A stretch of DNA of 64,000 bases from Bacteroidia bacterium (lineage in GTDB: Bacteria; Bacteroidota; Bacteroidia; B-17B0; Aurantibacillaceae). The notes beneath the pieces are model-generated. The model was not told the origin of the DNA and did no database searches. It worked only from the letters and a program-made list of their open reading frames with translations. Below are positions 18,218 to 27,168 of the stretch, one piece after another. Made by a program: the position numbers and the translations under genes. The stretch lies in assembly GCA_022841465.1 (NCBI GenBank), contig JALHRL010000015.1:1-64000 (forward strand), read 5' to 3'. Position 1 is the first letter of the stretch; each line of letters begins with the position of its first letter.

Positions 18218-19759
18218 ATGTCAGTTAAACCCGAAGATTTTTTCAAGAATATTATTTCTCATTGCAAAGAGTATGGCTTTATTTTTCAAAGCAGTGAAAT
18301 TTATGATGGCTTAAGCGCAGTATATGATTATGGGCAGAATGGGGCAGAGCTAAAGAAAAACATTAGAGAGTATTGGTGGAAAGCTATGGTTCAAATGCAT
18401 GAAAATATTGTTGGAATTGATGCTGCCATATTTATGCATCCAACAACATGGAAAGCAAGTGGACACGTTGATGCATTTAACGACCCTTTAATAGATAACA
18501 AAGACAGCAAGAAGAGATATAGAGCAGATGTTTTGATTGAAGAGCATGTTGCTAAAATTGAAGATAAAATTGAAAAAGAAGTTGAAAAAGCTAAAAAACG
18601 TTTTGAGAATTTTGATGAAGGAATGTTCAGAAGCACCAATGCGCGTGTTTTAGAATATCAAAATAAAATTACGGAAATAAATAGTCGTTTTAAAACGGCA
18701 TTAAACGACGGAAATTTAGCGGAAGTAAAACAAATTATTATTGATTGCGAAATTGTTTGTCCTATAAGTGGAAGTAGAAACTGGACAGATGTTAGACAGT
18801 TTAATTTAATGTTTGCAACTCAGTTAGGTTCTGTTAGTGAAGAATCGAATACTATTTATTTGAGGCCGGAAACAGCACAGGGTATTTTTGTGAATTATTT
18901 AAATGTACAAAAAACCGGGCGCATGAAAATTCCATTTGGTATTGCCCAAACCGGTAAAGCATTTAGAAATGAAATTGTAGCTAGACAGTTTATTTTCAGA
19001 ATGCGTGAGTTTGAACAAATGGAGATGCAGTTTTTTGTAAAACCCGGAACAGAAATGCATTGGTATGAATACTGGAAAACAGCTCGATTAAAATGGCATA
19101 ACTCATTTGGTTTAGGAAACGAGAATTACAAATTTCATGATCACATTAAATTAGCGCATTATGCAAATGCAGCTTGTGATATTGAGTTTAAGTTTCCATT
19201 TGGATTTAAAGAGTTAGAAGGTATTCACTCAAGAACTGATTTTGATTTAAAACAACACGAACAGTTTAGTGGAAAAAAGTTACAGTATTTTGATAACGAA
19301 GAAAATAAGAGTTATGTTCCTTATGTAGTGGAAACATCTGTTGGATTAGATCGTTTGTTTTTGGCAACATTAAGCGCTGCTTATAAAGAAGAAGCTTTAG
19401 AAAACGGAGAAACTCGTGTGGTATTAAATTTACCTCCTGCATTAGCTCCAATTAAAGCAGCAGTATTTCCTTTAGTAAAAAAAGACGGATTACCGGAACT
19501 TGCTGAAGAAATTATTAATGAATTAAAGTATGATTATATTGTTACTTACGATGAGAAAGATACGGTAGGAAAGCGATACAGGAGACAAGATGCAATTGGA
19601 ACTCCTTATTGCATAACTGTAGATCATCAAAGTTTAACAGATAAAATGGTAACCATTCGCCATAGAGATACTATGCAACAAGATAGAATTGCTATAGCTG
19701 AGGTAAAGGAGTTTTTAAATGAAAGAGTAAGCTTAACCTCTTTATTAAAAAAGAACTAA
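18218..19759 (+). CDS. glyQS: Glycyl-tRNA synthetase, dimeric class II type
   Basis: The 513-residue enzyme charges tRNA-Gly using ATP. It is the single-chain alpha2 form also found in eukaryotes, archaea and Gram-positives, not the split glyQ/glyS form. Visible elements are the N-terminal FIFQSSEIYDGLSAVYDYGQNG, LRPETAQGIFVNYLNV, motif 2 (GKAFRNEI plus IFRMREFEQMEMQFF), motif 3 (SVGLDRLFLA) and a C-terminal anticodon-binding domain (about 405-505; LPPALAPIKAAVFPL). An insertion of charged helices (about 100-175) is typical of the family. It has its own promoter and no co-transcribed partner. Confidence 0.98.
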   Translation: MSVKPEDFFKNIISHCKEYGFIFQSSEIYDGLSAVYDYGQNGAELKKNIREYWWKAMVQMHENIVGIDAAIFMHPTTWKASGHVDAFNDPLIDNKDSKKRYRADVLIEEHVAKIEDKIEKEVEKAKKRFENFDEGMFRSTNARVLEYQNKITEINSRFKTALNDGNLAEVKQIIIDCEIVCPISGSRNWTDVRQFNLMFATQLGSVSEESNTIYLRPETAQGIFVNYLNVQKTGRMKIPFGIAQTGKAFRNEIVARQFIFRMREFEQMEMQFFVKPGTEMHWYEYWKTARLKWHNSFGLGNENYKFHDHIKLAHYANAACDIEFKFPFGFKELEGIHSRTDFDLKQHEQFSGKKLQYFDNEENKSYVPYVVETSVGLDRLFLATLSAAYKEEALENGETRVVLNLPPALAPIKAAVFPLVKKDGLPELAEEIINELKYDYIVTYDEKDTVGKRYRRQDAIGTPYCITVDHQSLTDKMVTIRHRDTMQQDRIAIAEVKEFLNERVSLTSLLKKN

Positions 19760-19766
19760 GAGAAAC

Positions 19767-20513
19767 TTAGTAAACGTGTTGGCCACCATTAATGCTGTAG
19801 TTTGCACCTGTAATAAAACTAGTTTCTTCACTGGCTAAAAAGCTAACTAAATAGGCTACTTCATGCGTGCCACCTAAACGACCCATTGGAACTTGCGCAA
19901 CAATTTGATTTAATACCTTTTCAGGAACAGCCATAACCATATCTGTTCCAATATAACCCGGTGAAATGGTGTTTACAGTAACACCGTATCTGGCAACTTC
20001 CATTGCTAAACTTTTTGTAAAACCATGCATTCCGGCTTTTGCCGCGCTATAATTTGTTTGCCCAAACTGACCACGTTGCCCGTTAACAGAAGAAATATTA
20101 ATTACTCTTCCAAACTGACGATCAATCATACCTTGAATTACATTTTTAGTGCAATTAAAAACACTGTTTAAGTTTGTATTTATTACGGCATGCCAATCTT
20201 CCGGTTTCATATTAATTAATCGGCTATCTTTTGTTATACCCGCATTATTAACTAATGTATCAATAGGTCCAACTTTTGATTCAATTTCTTTTATCATGTT
20301 AGCAGTGCTGTTAAAATCGCTTACATCACCAAAAAATAATTCAATATTAAAGCCTTCTTCTTTCATTTGTATCATCCATTTTTCGGCTTTTTCTTTTGTA
20401 TGATAATTACCTACAACGTTGTACCCATCTTGATATAGTTTTTTGCACATTGCAGTTCCTAAACCACCGGTTGCACCTGTAACTAATACAGTTCGTTTTT
20501 TAGAATTTTCCAT
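19767..20513 (-). CDS. phaB: Acetoacetyl-CoA reductase-like SDR (PhaB/FabG family)
   Basis: The start is set at ATG 20513 (MENSKKRTVLVTG); a 7-residue extension from 20534 is less likely. The 248-residue short-chain dehydrogenase has the NADP-binding TGATGGLGTA motif, NNAG, and the catalytic set NISSVNGQRGQ...YSAAKAG (Ser, Tyr, Lys). The INTNLNSVFN segment and the C-terminal GYIGTDMVMA with SFITGANYSINGGQHVY favour acetoacetyl-CoA reductase over FabG. It would reduce acetoacetyl-CoA to 3-hydroxybutyryl-CoA. No PHA synthase or thiolase is in the window, so the role could be fermentation or storage. FabG is the main alternative. Confidence 0.85.
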   Translation of the reverse strand: MENSKKRTVLVTGATGGLGTAMCKKLYQDGYNVVGNYHTKEKAEKWMIQMKEEGFNIELFFGDVSDFNSTANMIKEIESKVGPIDTLVNNAGITKDSRLINMKPEDWHAVINTNLNSVFNCTKNVIQGMIDRQFGRVINISSVNGQRGQFGQTNYSAAKAGMHGFTKSLAMEVARYGVTVNTISPGYIGTDMVMAVPEKVLNQIVAQVPMGRLGGTHEVAYLVSFLASEETSFITGANYSINGGQHVY

Positions 20514-20531
20514 AATAAAGTATTTGGTAAT

Positions 20532-20539
20532 CAAATTTA
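20532..20539 (-). promoter_or_regulatory. -7 box candidate upstream of the PhaB-like gene
   Basis: On the minus strand this reads TAAATTTG, a perfect TAnnTTTG element 18 bases before the ATG at 20513. No TTTG is visible at the proper -33 distance, so this is only half of a consensus promoter. Confidence 0.4.
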
Positions 20540-20611
20540 AAAAATATCCTGAATTAATAGCTTATAAAAGCTTAAAATTAGCTTAATCTTAAAATTTACC
20601 TAATAATTATG

Positions 20612-21010
20612 CTACAATTTAATTCGGGAACTGATGTTATTTGCAATTTCTTGAAATTCCTCTTTGCTTAGTACAAGTTTTTCATTTTTAAAATTGCAAT
20701 CATTCATGGTGTTAATTGGAATTAAATGAATGTGTGCATGCGGAACTTCTAAGCCAATTACTTGCAATGATATTCTATTACATGGAATAGCTTCTTTTAT
20801 TGCAATTGCCACCTTTCTGGAAAACTCGAATAACCCATTATAATCATTTGGATGAATGTCAAACAAATAATCTGTTTCTTTTTTTGGGATAACAAGTGTA
20901 TGGCCTTTTTTTAGGGGTGAAATATCTAAAAAAGCAAAGTAATTTTCATCTTCTGCAATTTTATAACAAGGAATTTCTCCTTTAACAATTTTAGAAAAAA
21001 GACTAGGCAT
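20612..21010 (-). CDS. HIT family nucleotide-binding hydrolase
   Basis: The 132-residue protein shows the histidine-triad motif HAHIHLIP (91-98) and the conserved N-terminal FSKIVKGEIPCYKI and DISPLKKGHTLVIPK segments. HIT proteins hydrolyse dinucleoside or phosphoramidate nucleotides (Hint/HinT-like). The length is normal. The ATG directly abuts the greA stop (20-nt spacing absent: greA ends at 21011 and this gene begins at 21010), so translation is probably coupled. The greA-HIT pair is common in Bacteroidota. Confidence 0.94.
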   Translation of the reverse strand: MPSLFSKIVKGEIPCYKIAEDENYFAFLDISPLKKGHTLVIPKKETDYLFDIHPNDYNGLFEFSRKVAIAIKEAIPCNRISLQVIGLEVPHAHIHLIPINTMNDCNFKNEKLVLSKEEFQEIANNISSRIKL

Positions 21011-21487
21011 TTAAATGCTAATTTCTATTATTTCAAAAGTAATGTTACCTACCGGAGCTTGAACATCTACCTTATCTTTCACTTTTTTACCCAATAATGC
21101 TTTTCCTATTGGAGAATCAACTGAAATTTTACCACTTTTTAAATCCGCTTCACTTTCTGCAACCAAGGTGTACTTCATGGTTGCATTATTTTTAATGTTT
21201 TTAATTTTAACGGTAGTTAAAATACTAACTTTGCTTAAATCAAGTTTAGTATTATCAACTATTCTTGCGTTGGCAATAATTTCTTTTAGTTTACCAATTT
21301 TTATCTCAAGCAAAGCTTGCGCTTCTCTGGCAGCATCGTATTCTGCGTTTTCGCTTAAATCTCCTTTGTCTCTGGCCTCAGCAACAGCATTGGTTGCATT
21401 TTTTCTCTCAACTGTTTCCAATTGGTGAAGTTCATTTTTTAATTTTTGAAGGCCTTCCTCTGTGTAATATCCTAATTGTTGAGCCAT
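21011..21487 (-). CDS. greA: Transcription elongation factor GreA
   Basis: The 158-residue protein has an N-terminal coiled coil (about 1-75) that carries the acidic tip DLSENAEYDAAREAQ. This tip is inserted into the RNA polymerase secondary channel to stimulate cleavage of backtracked RNA. The C-terminal FKBP-like domain shows ISVDSPIGKALLGKKVKDKVDV. The beginning (TEEGLQKLKNELHQLE) is typical. It is the first gene of a two-gene unit with the HIT protein. Confidence 0.97.
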   Translation of the reverse strand: MAQQLGYYTEEGLQKLKNELHQLETVERKNATNAVAEARDKGDLSENAEYDAAREAQALLEIKIGKLKEIIANARIVDNTKLDLSKVSILTTVKIKNIKNNATMKYTLVAESEADLKSGKISVDSPIGKALLGKKVKDKVDVQAPVGNITFEIIEISI

Positions 21488-21505
21488 GTGTTAAATTTAT
21501 AAAAG

Positions 21506-21535
21506 CAAGAATCCCGATGTATAGTCGGGATCTTG
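21506..21535 (-). terminator. Hairpin terminator after the PorV-like gene
   Basis: Arms CAAGAATCCCGA (21506-21517) and TCGGGATCTTG (21525-21535) pair with one bulged base around a 7-base loop. On the minus strand the stem is followed by CTTTTATAAATTT, a weak U-tract. It lies 31 bases past the stop of the PorV-like gene and marks the end of the trio operon. Confidence 0.65.
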
Positions 21536-21565
21536 AAGATTTGTAAACAAATATAATAAAAAATA

Positions 21566-22642
21566 CTACAAATTCACTCTAAAACCAAAGGTGTGAACCC
21601 CATTAAACGGATTAGTAAATCTGTATGAATAATCTAAGGCAACAGTAGATTTTTTCTCATTCACAGGTAATTCAAAAGTTGCTCCCATTGCAGGCCCTGT
21701 AAATACAGTTTGTCTTTTATCTTTATTAAAAACATCTTTTTCATAATACATTCCTCCACGTACCATAATCATTTCTTTCCAAGCATATTCCACACCTAAT
21801 AGAAAATTATCTTGAGTAAATGAGTTAGATACGAAAGCTGTATTTACTGAAATTCGATTATTTTTTGATAGAGCGCCGGTGGTATCTTTCGTTAAAAAGA
21901 AGTCGTATGCTAGTGCAATATTTACCGAGGCGGGCATTTCAAATGCACCTGAACGATTGTTTACTGTTAATTCATAATTATTACCGTGTGCAACATTCAT
22001 TTGGCGACTTAAACCATCACCTTGGAAAGCCATTTTTGGGCCCCAATTTTTTAAAGCAATCCCTAAATGCATTTGATCATTTTTTCCGGTGTGATATTGA
22101 ATTCCGGCATCAACTGCAACTCCTCTTGCTGTAACATTTGGAATTTGTTCAGATATTAATTTGATGTTTACTCCACCAAAAATATTTTCAGAAAACATTT
22201 TCGCGTACGATAAATTTACGTTATAAGCAGTGTATTGGTAAGTACCTAATCCACCTTCCGGTTGATCTTCGGTTGTAACTTCAATTTTTCCGGAGTTTAA
22301 AGAAACAAAACCTAAACCAATGGTGCTGGTTTCTCCAATACCTTGGGTCATACCAAAGCTATTTAAAAATATTCCTGTTCCGCCTAACCAGCTAGTGCGA
22401 TTAAACATTAATTCTGTTTTACGAGTGTAGGCTATACCCGCTACGTTAAGAAATTGAGCCTCTAAACCTCTTACTCGCGCACCGTTAGAACCCCACATTC
22501 CTGAGTTACGTGCATAAGGGTTAATTAGTAAAGCACCTGCTCCGGCTTGCCCTGCGCGTTCCGGGTTACCTGCATTAACAGTAAGCATACTTGCAGTAAG
22601 CATTGCTGTTAGTCCAATATATTTTAGCTTATTCATAGTCAT
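21566..22642 (-). CDS. PorV/PorQ-family outer-membrane beta-barrel protein
   Basis: The 358-residue protein has a signal peptide (about 1-24, ending MLTVNA) and then amphipathic beta-strands throughout. The N-terminal RAGQAGAGALLINPYARNSGMW and the middle DAGIQYHTGKNDQMHLGIALKNWG fit FadL-like PorV/PorQ barrels, and the protein ends with HTFGFRVNL, a barrel-closing strand. PorV is the shuttle of the type IX secretion system that hands cargo to the sortase; paralogues serve other partners. The gene is third in an operon, 18 bases after the large secreted protein, so it may serve that protein specifically. Either ATG 22642 or ATG 22636 can be the start. Confidence 0.78.
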   Translation of the reverse strand: MTMNKLKYIGLTAMLTASMLTVNAGNPERAGQAGAGALLINPYARNSGMWGSNGARVRGLEAQFLNVAGIAYTRKTELMFNRTSWLGGTGIFLNSFGMTQGIGETSTIGLGFVSLNSGKIEVTTEDQPEGGLGTYQYTAYNVNLSYAKMFSENIFGGVNIKLISEQIPNVTARGVAVDAGIQYHTGKNDQMHLGIALKNWGPKMAFQGDGLSRQMNVAHGNNYELTVNNRSGAFEMPASVNIALAYDFFLTKDTTGALSKNNRISVNTAFVSNSFTQDNFLLGVEYAWKEMIMVRGGMYYEKDVFNKDKRQTVFTGPAMGATFELPVNEKKSTVALDYSYRFTNPFNGVHTFGFRVNL

Positions 22643-22660
22643 ACGCTTCTAATTAATCTA

Positions 22661-25600
22661 TTAATAATTTTGTAAGTCAAGTGGACGCATTACACCAAAC
22701 CATTTAATAATTTTCTCACCAACATCCGGTACATCAATATGGAAAATATATAATCCACTTGATACAGAAATATTGCTTTGATTTTTCATATCCCATTCAA
22801 CATAAGGAACACGTCTCGCTTTATTAATATCATTTCCGCTCGCAGTAGCTTCTTCAACACCTGATTCACCAAAGGCCGGTTTTGTGTATTCATTTTCTTG
22901 CCCTGAAACATCGCGTTTAATGGTTCTTACCAATGTGCCATTTAAAGTAAATATTTTAATAGTACACTTGTTAGGTAAATTGGTTATTCTAACTTTTGTA
23001 TCAACTCTTCCTGTTTCATAGCTAGATGCACCATAATAGGGGTTAGGAACAACTTTAATTAAATCCAATGAGCTTTTTGCAACATCCGCGTTTTTATAGG
23101 TTGCTGCTAACTCGTTTGTATTGAATTTATACATAGGGAAATTATTATTTTGCGGGGTAGCAGAAATATTGCTTGGTAAATTAGTTGCCGTTAAAACAGG
23201 GAATATTTTATTTACCTGTGATGAATAGGTTGCAGCAACGTTTGATACATTGGCACTATTTTGTTCTTCGGTTCTCATCATACCTGCATATCCGTAACGG
23301 TAAGGTTTAGCAACATTTATTTGAATTCTTACGTCGCTAGGCATATCCTTTGGGTTTTTGAATGTATAACCAGAATTAGTTACCGGCATACTAACCCACA
23401 TAATATCTCTTTCAATACCTGCAAATGAGGAAATACGTTGTCCGCTTATTACACTTACAAAATTATCTCTAACTGTGTTAAAGAAGGTAGAAAGCTGGTT
23501 GTAAACTTTAGCTCCATGATCAAATGATCCACCACCAAATGGCATACCGTTAAATGCTGCATCTAAATTTACTTGACCTGTAGTTGATAAGTGCTTTCCT
23601 TCTACAGAGTTACCAAACACATAAACAAAATGTTTACCGCCCATTGCAAAGTTATAAGGAGAGCTTAGGTTAGCTGTTGGATTCCACATCATATCATCCC
23701 CTTGATTTTCTTTTTGGTAGCTGTCTTCCCCAAAAGCCATGTTCATTCGCTCACCGGTTTCAATATTAATTGCATAACCAGGGAACCAACCCATACCTGT
23801 TGTAGAAGTTAAGGCAGCGTCTGCAGCATTGTAATTTGATGCACCAGCCGGATTCCCAAAGGGATTACCGTTTTTATCAACGGATGGAACTCTTCTAGGC
23901 TCAAAGAACAATGAGTTTCCTTGCGCTAATTCAGAAACTTCTTGCATTTCTAAAACAGGGCAACGTGTCCATTTTGATTGATCTTTTGTATAAACAATTA
24001 ATACACTGCTTAGTTTCCTTAAATCAGTACTTGCTTCGTAAGGTGTAGTATTGTTAGTTGTTATTGGATTTCCAATTGACTTATCTCGCGTATGTATTTG
24101 CCCATTAAATGCCGGCCCGCCAAAATTGCGTGTTGGTGTAATAGAATAGAATCCTGCACATAAAGGATAAGGCGCCCAAGTACCATCCAAAATTTTAGCA
24201 AACTCTTTTGTAGGATCGTAGAATGATTGTGGGTCATTATTACCATCTTTTTTATAGAATGCATCTACCTGTCCACTAGATTTGCTGGTTCCGGATAAAA
24301 TCCAATTAAACGGTGTTGAACCGTCTTGATCTTGAATTTGACGTAACCATTGTGCTGAACTGTTCGCATAAGAAATAGAAGCACCCAAGAAGGTATTAGG
24401 TGTTATTCCATCATATGAATCAAGTGAACCAAAATTTGTAAACTCACCATCTTTTTCACCCGGATCTCCAACTTGCCCCACAATAATAGAGAAGCCTAAT
24501 TCAGGGAAGAAAGTTTCGTCTGATACATTAATTGGCTTAATAGAATCACTTGAATTTTCTAATACTGTTGGATAATATATTTTGTTGTTTGTAACATCTT
24601 TTAATTCCCAACTAATACTATCAGACTTTAATGTATTTAAATTAGGGAAAAATGTGGTGGTGGTTGTAGTTCCACTGGTAACCGTTTTTGTAGAAGAAAT
24701 TACCTTATTAAGATTTGGAGTTTGTTTTGTTTTAAAATCTACAAATCTGAAAGTGAAATCACTTCCTTTAATATTTAACGGGTCAACAACTTTTATATTT
24801 AATGGCCCACGACCTGCTTCATAAGTTACATCTGCTTTAAAACCATTAGGGCTTGCAATAATGGCATTTTCAGATTCTCTAGTAAGTGTTAATAAATTAC
24901 CACCGTTACCTTGACCTTCAACACGGGTTATTTTAACACCACTTCCATAACTTGATTGCATACTTGTTCCGCCAAATTGGAAAGCAGGATTATTAGGAAT
25001 TGCAGAAGCTCTTTTTACTTTTCTACCTTCTAAATAAGTACGTTTTTGACCTAAATAATTTGCACTAGGCGAATTTGCAGGAGAAGCGTCTTGTAAATAT
25101 TCTAAGTAATTATTGTATGCATAAGCAACAGCAAAATAGAAATACGTTTTATTATTTATTAATCGCTTATTTTCTCCGGTTGCAAATGCATCTTCAGTAA
25201 CCCTAAATGTAGAAGAAATTCCTTTATCAGCACCTTCTACCATTACTTGAGGCACTAGTGCACCTATCGTATTATCCTGAACATAGTTTACTAAACGCGA
25301 AACGCCATTTTTAACATCGCATTGGAAAACAGGTACAGCTTTAGTTGCATCTTTTAAATCGGTTGCAGTAACACGGTCATCTTTTACTTGATAAACAATG
25401 TATCCTTCAAAGCGGTATGTTTTATCCGGATTTTGAATTTCCGGTATTGGAGACGTTGGGTCTGAAATAATAGAAATGTCTTGTTCAGCATAATCGTTGT
25501 TATAAACTTTGTAATTATTACTTATCCCTTTTTTGTTTGTAAGATAAAACAATAATTCGCCATCTAATTGCTGAATAGTCATATCCGGAGCTTCAGGACC

Positions 25601-27151
25601 ATCTAATAATTTAAAACAATTATCAAATAAGGCTTGAGCTTTATCATCGGCTGTTTTTAATAACGTAATTGATTCAAGGTTTCCGCCTTTATTTGTTGAT
25701 TGAGCGAAAGGCATACCAAATGTAACGTTGTTAACTGCACCCGGTTTAAGTGTAAATGGACCTGCAGATTGTAAGAAACGACGGTCACCGGCAAGGTTAC
25801 CCGCAGTTCTTTCTGTCCATCCGGTACCTGTAACAGGGTCACCATCATAAACATAACTTACTTCAGTAGAGCCTCCATAACCGTTACCATTGGCAGTAAA
25901 CGGCGATCCGTCTTTCCAATAACCTGTCATATAATTATAATAGTGTATAGCTATATCAGGGTTAGTTGTTTGAGGAGGGAAAGGACCAATGTTATTGTTG
26001 TAATATAAAAACTTACTCATTTGAATTGTTTCCCCAACTTCATCCACCGCACCATCAAAATCGTTATCAATTCCATCGTTTGCATCAGCTAAAGGGCCAC
26101 GGAAAAAGTCGCAACCAAATGCAGGAGGATAATCGCCATAACCCGGTGTACCGCCGTAAAGAATTAAATCGTTTTGATTAGCGTTATAAATAAATCCTAA
26201 ACCTCTTTTTGTATCACAACCAACATAGTCATCTAAATAATAACCTAAGTCAGCATCTACCCAAATTGTAAAATATGTTTTATTAATTTGGAAAGAAGAA
26301 CGGTTATGGATTTCATAACTGTAGAAAGTCATGTTATTAATATCATCGTTTGTTTTGAATGCAAAAGCTTGTGCTCTAACTTCCGCACCAATTGGAACAC
26401 CTTGTGATTCTGAGTGAATACCACCTTTATCATTATAAACCCAGAATAAAGTATAATCTCCGTATAATTTTGTTTTACATACACCCAAGTTATCTTTGGT
26501 AGCTTTATTAAACACATCATATCCGGGATAATCTCCTGAAGTTGGGTCATAAACACCATCTCCATTTACGTCTTCAAAAGGAGCAAGATATAATGCTTGA
26601 TTTTGAGAAGGATCACCATTACCCGGCCAATCAGAAATATTTGTAGTTACAGGACCACCACCTACAACAAAATTATCTACCTCAGCACGTGAAACTTGAA
26701 ATATACGGTCGTATTTATTACAAATATCAACGTTTGTTGAAGCATTACTGGTGTCTAATGGTCCAGGCCAAAAGTCGATACCATTTTGACGATACGTCAT
26801 AGCAGCAACTTTTAACTGCCCTCCGGCATCTAAACCACCAATCCAAACAGCACCGGCAAAAGAAGCAGATGCACCTTTGGTACGATCGGCAGTTGCAGGA
26901 ACAATGTAGTAAGCATTGGTATTTCCAAACAAATCCCACCACATATCACCACCATTAAAGATAATGGTACGCACGTTGTTTATCCACATTTCACGACTTG
27001 CTTTTGGAGCCGAACAATTTGAAAGGGCTTTGCCAGCTAAAGCAACTTGATTTGCGTTACTTGCATTTTTTTGACCTTCTAAACCGGCTTTTTCTCTTGC
27101 TACAAGAGTAAGCGCCGATACTGTGCTGATTAATAAAATTAATTTTCTCAT
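22661..27151 (-). CDS. Giant secreted protein with FlgD-like C-terminal domain (putative T9SS cargo)
   Basis: The 1496-residue protein has a hydrophobic start (MRKLILLISTVSALTLVA) followed by RTIIFNGGDMWWDLFG and WIGGLDAGGQLKVAAMTYRQ. It contains two Asp-rich, calcium-type loops: DVNGDGVYDP (194-203) and DANDGIDNDFDGAVDE (356-371). The middle (about 500-1370) is long and beta-rich with no recognised enzyme motif. The last 120 residues resemble a FlgD-like Ig domain (KVVPNPYYGAS, RITNLPNKCTIKIFTLNGTLVRTI, SSGLYIFHIDVP), which in Bacteroidota often serves in or next to T9SS sorting. It sits between a TonB-type receptor and a PorV-like barrel in one operon. The substrate is unknown. Confidence 0.7.
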   Translation of the reverse strand: MRKLILLISTVSALTLVAREKAGLEGQKNASNANQVALAGKALSNCSAPKASREMWINNVRTIIFNGGDMWWDLFGNTNAYYIVPATADRTKGASASFAGAVWIGGLDAGGQLKVAAMTYRQNGIDFWPGPLDTSNASTNVDICNKYDRIFQVSRAEVDNFVVGGGPVTTNISDWPGNGDPSQNQALYLAPFEDVNGDGVYDPTSGDYPGYDVFNKATKDNLGVCKTKLYGDYTLFWVYNDKGGIHSESQGVPIGAEVRAQAFAFKTNDDINNMTFYSYEIHNRSSFQINKTYFTIWVDADLGYYLDDYVGCDTKRGLGFIYNANQNDLILYGGTPGYGDYPPAFGCDFFRGPLADANDGIDNDFDGAVDEVGETIQMSKFLYYNNNIGPFPPQTTNPDIAIHYYNYMTGYWKDGSPFTANGNGYGGSTEVSYVYDGDPVTGTGWTERTAGNLAGDRRFLQSAGPFTLKPGAVNNVTFGMPFAQSTNKGGNLESITLLKTADDKAQALFDNCFKLLDGPEAPDMTIQQLDGELLFYLTNKKGISNNYKVYNNDYAEQDISIISDPTSPIPEIQNPDKTYRFEGYIVYQVKDDRVTATDLKDATKAVPVFQCDVKNGVSRLVNYVQDNTIGALVPQVMVEGADKGISSTFRVTEDAFATGENKRLINNKTYFYFAVAYAYNNYLEYLQDASPANSPSANYLGQKRTYLEGRKVKRASAIPNNPAFQFGGTSMQSSYGSGVKITRVEGQGNGGNLLTLTRESENAIIASPNGFKADVTYEAGRGPLNIKVVDPLNIKGSDFTFRFVDFKTKQTPNLNKVISSTKTVTSGTTTTTTFFPNLNTLKSDSISWELKDVTNNKIYYPTVLENSSDSIKPINVSDETFFPELGFSIIVGQVGDPGEKDGEFTNFGSLDSYDGITPNTFLGASISYANSSAQWLRQIQDQDGSTPFNWILSGTSKSSGQVDAFYKKDGNNDPQSFYDPTKEFAKILDGTWAPYPLCAGFYSITPTRNFGGPAFNGQIHTRDKSIGNPITTNNTTPYEASTDLRKLSSVLIVYTKDQSKWTRCPVLEMQEVSELAQGNSLFFEPRRVPSVDKNGNPFGNPAGASNYNAADAALTSTTGMGWFPGYAINIETGERMNMAFGEDSYQKENQGDDMMWNPTANLSSPYNFAMGGKHFVYVFGNSVEGKHLSTTGQVNLDAAFNGMPFGGGSFDHGAKVYNQLSTFFNTVRDNFVSVISGQRISSFAGIERDIMWVSMPVTNSGYTFKNPKDMPSDVRIQINVAKPYRYGYAGMMRTEEQNSANVSNVAATYSSQVNKIFPVLTATNLPSNISATPQNNNFPMYKFNTNELAATYKNADVAKSSLDLIKVVPNPYYGASSYETGRVDTKVRITNLPNKCTIKIFTLNGTLVRTIKRDVSGQENEYTKPAFGESGVEEATASGNDINKARRVPYVEWDMKNQSNISVSSGLYIFHIDVPDVGEKIIKWFGVMRPLDLQNY

Positions 27152-27168
27152 ATCAATGTCTCCTAAAA

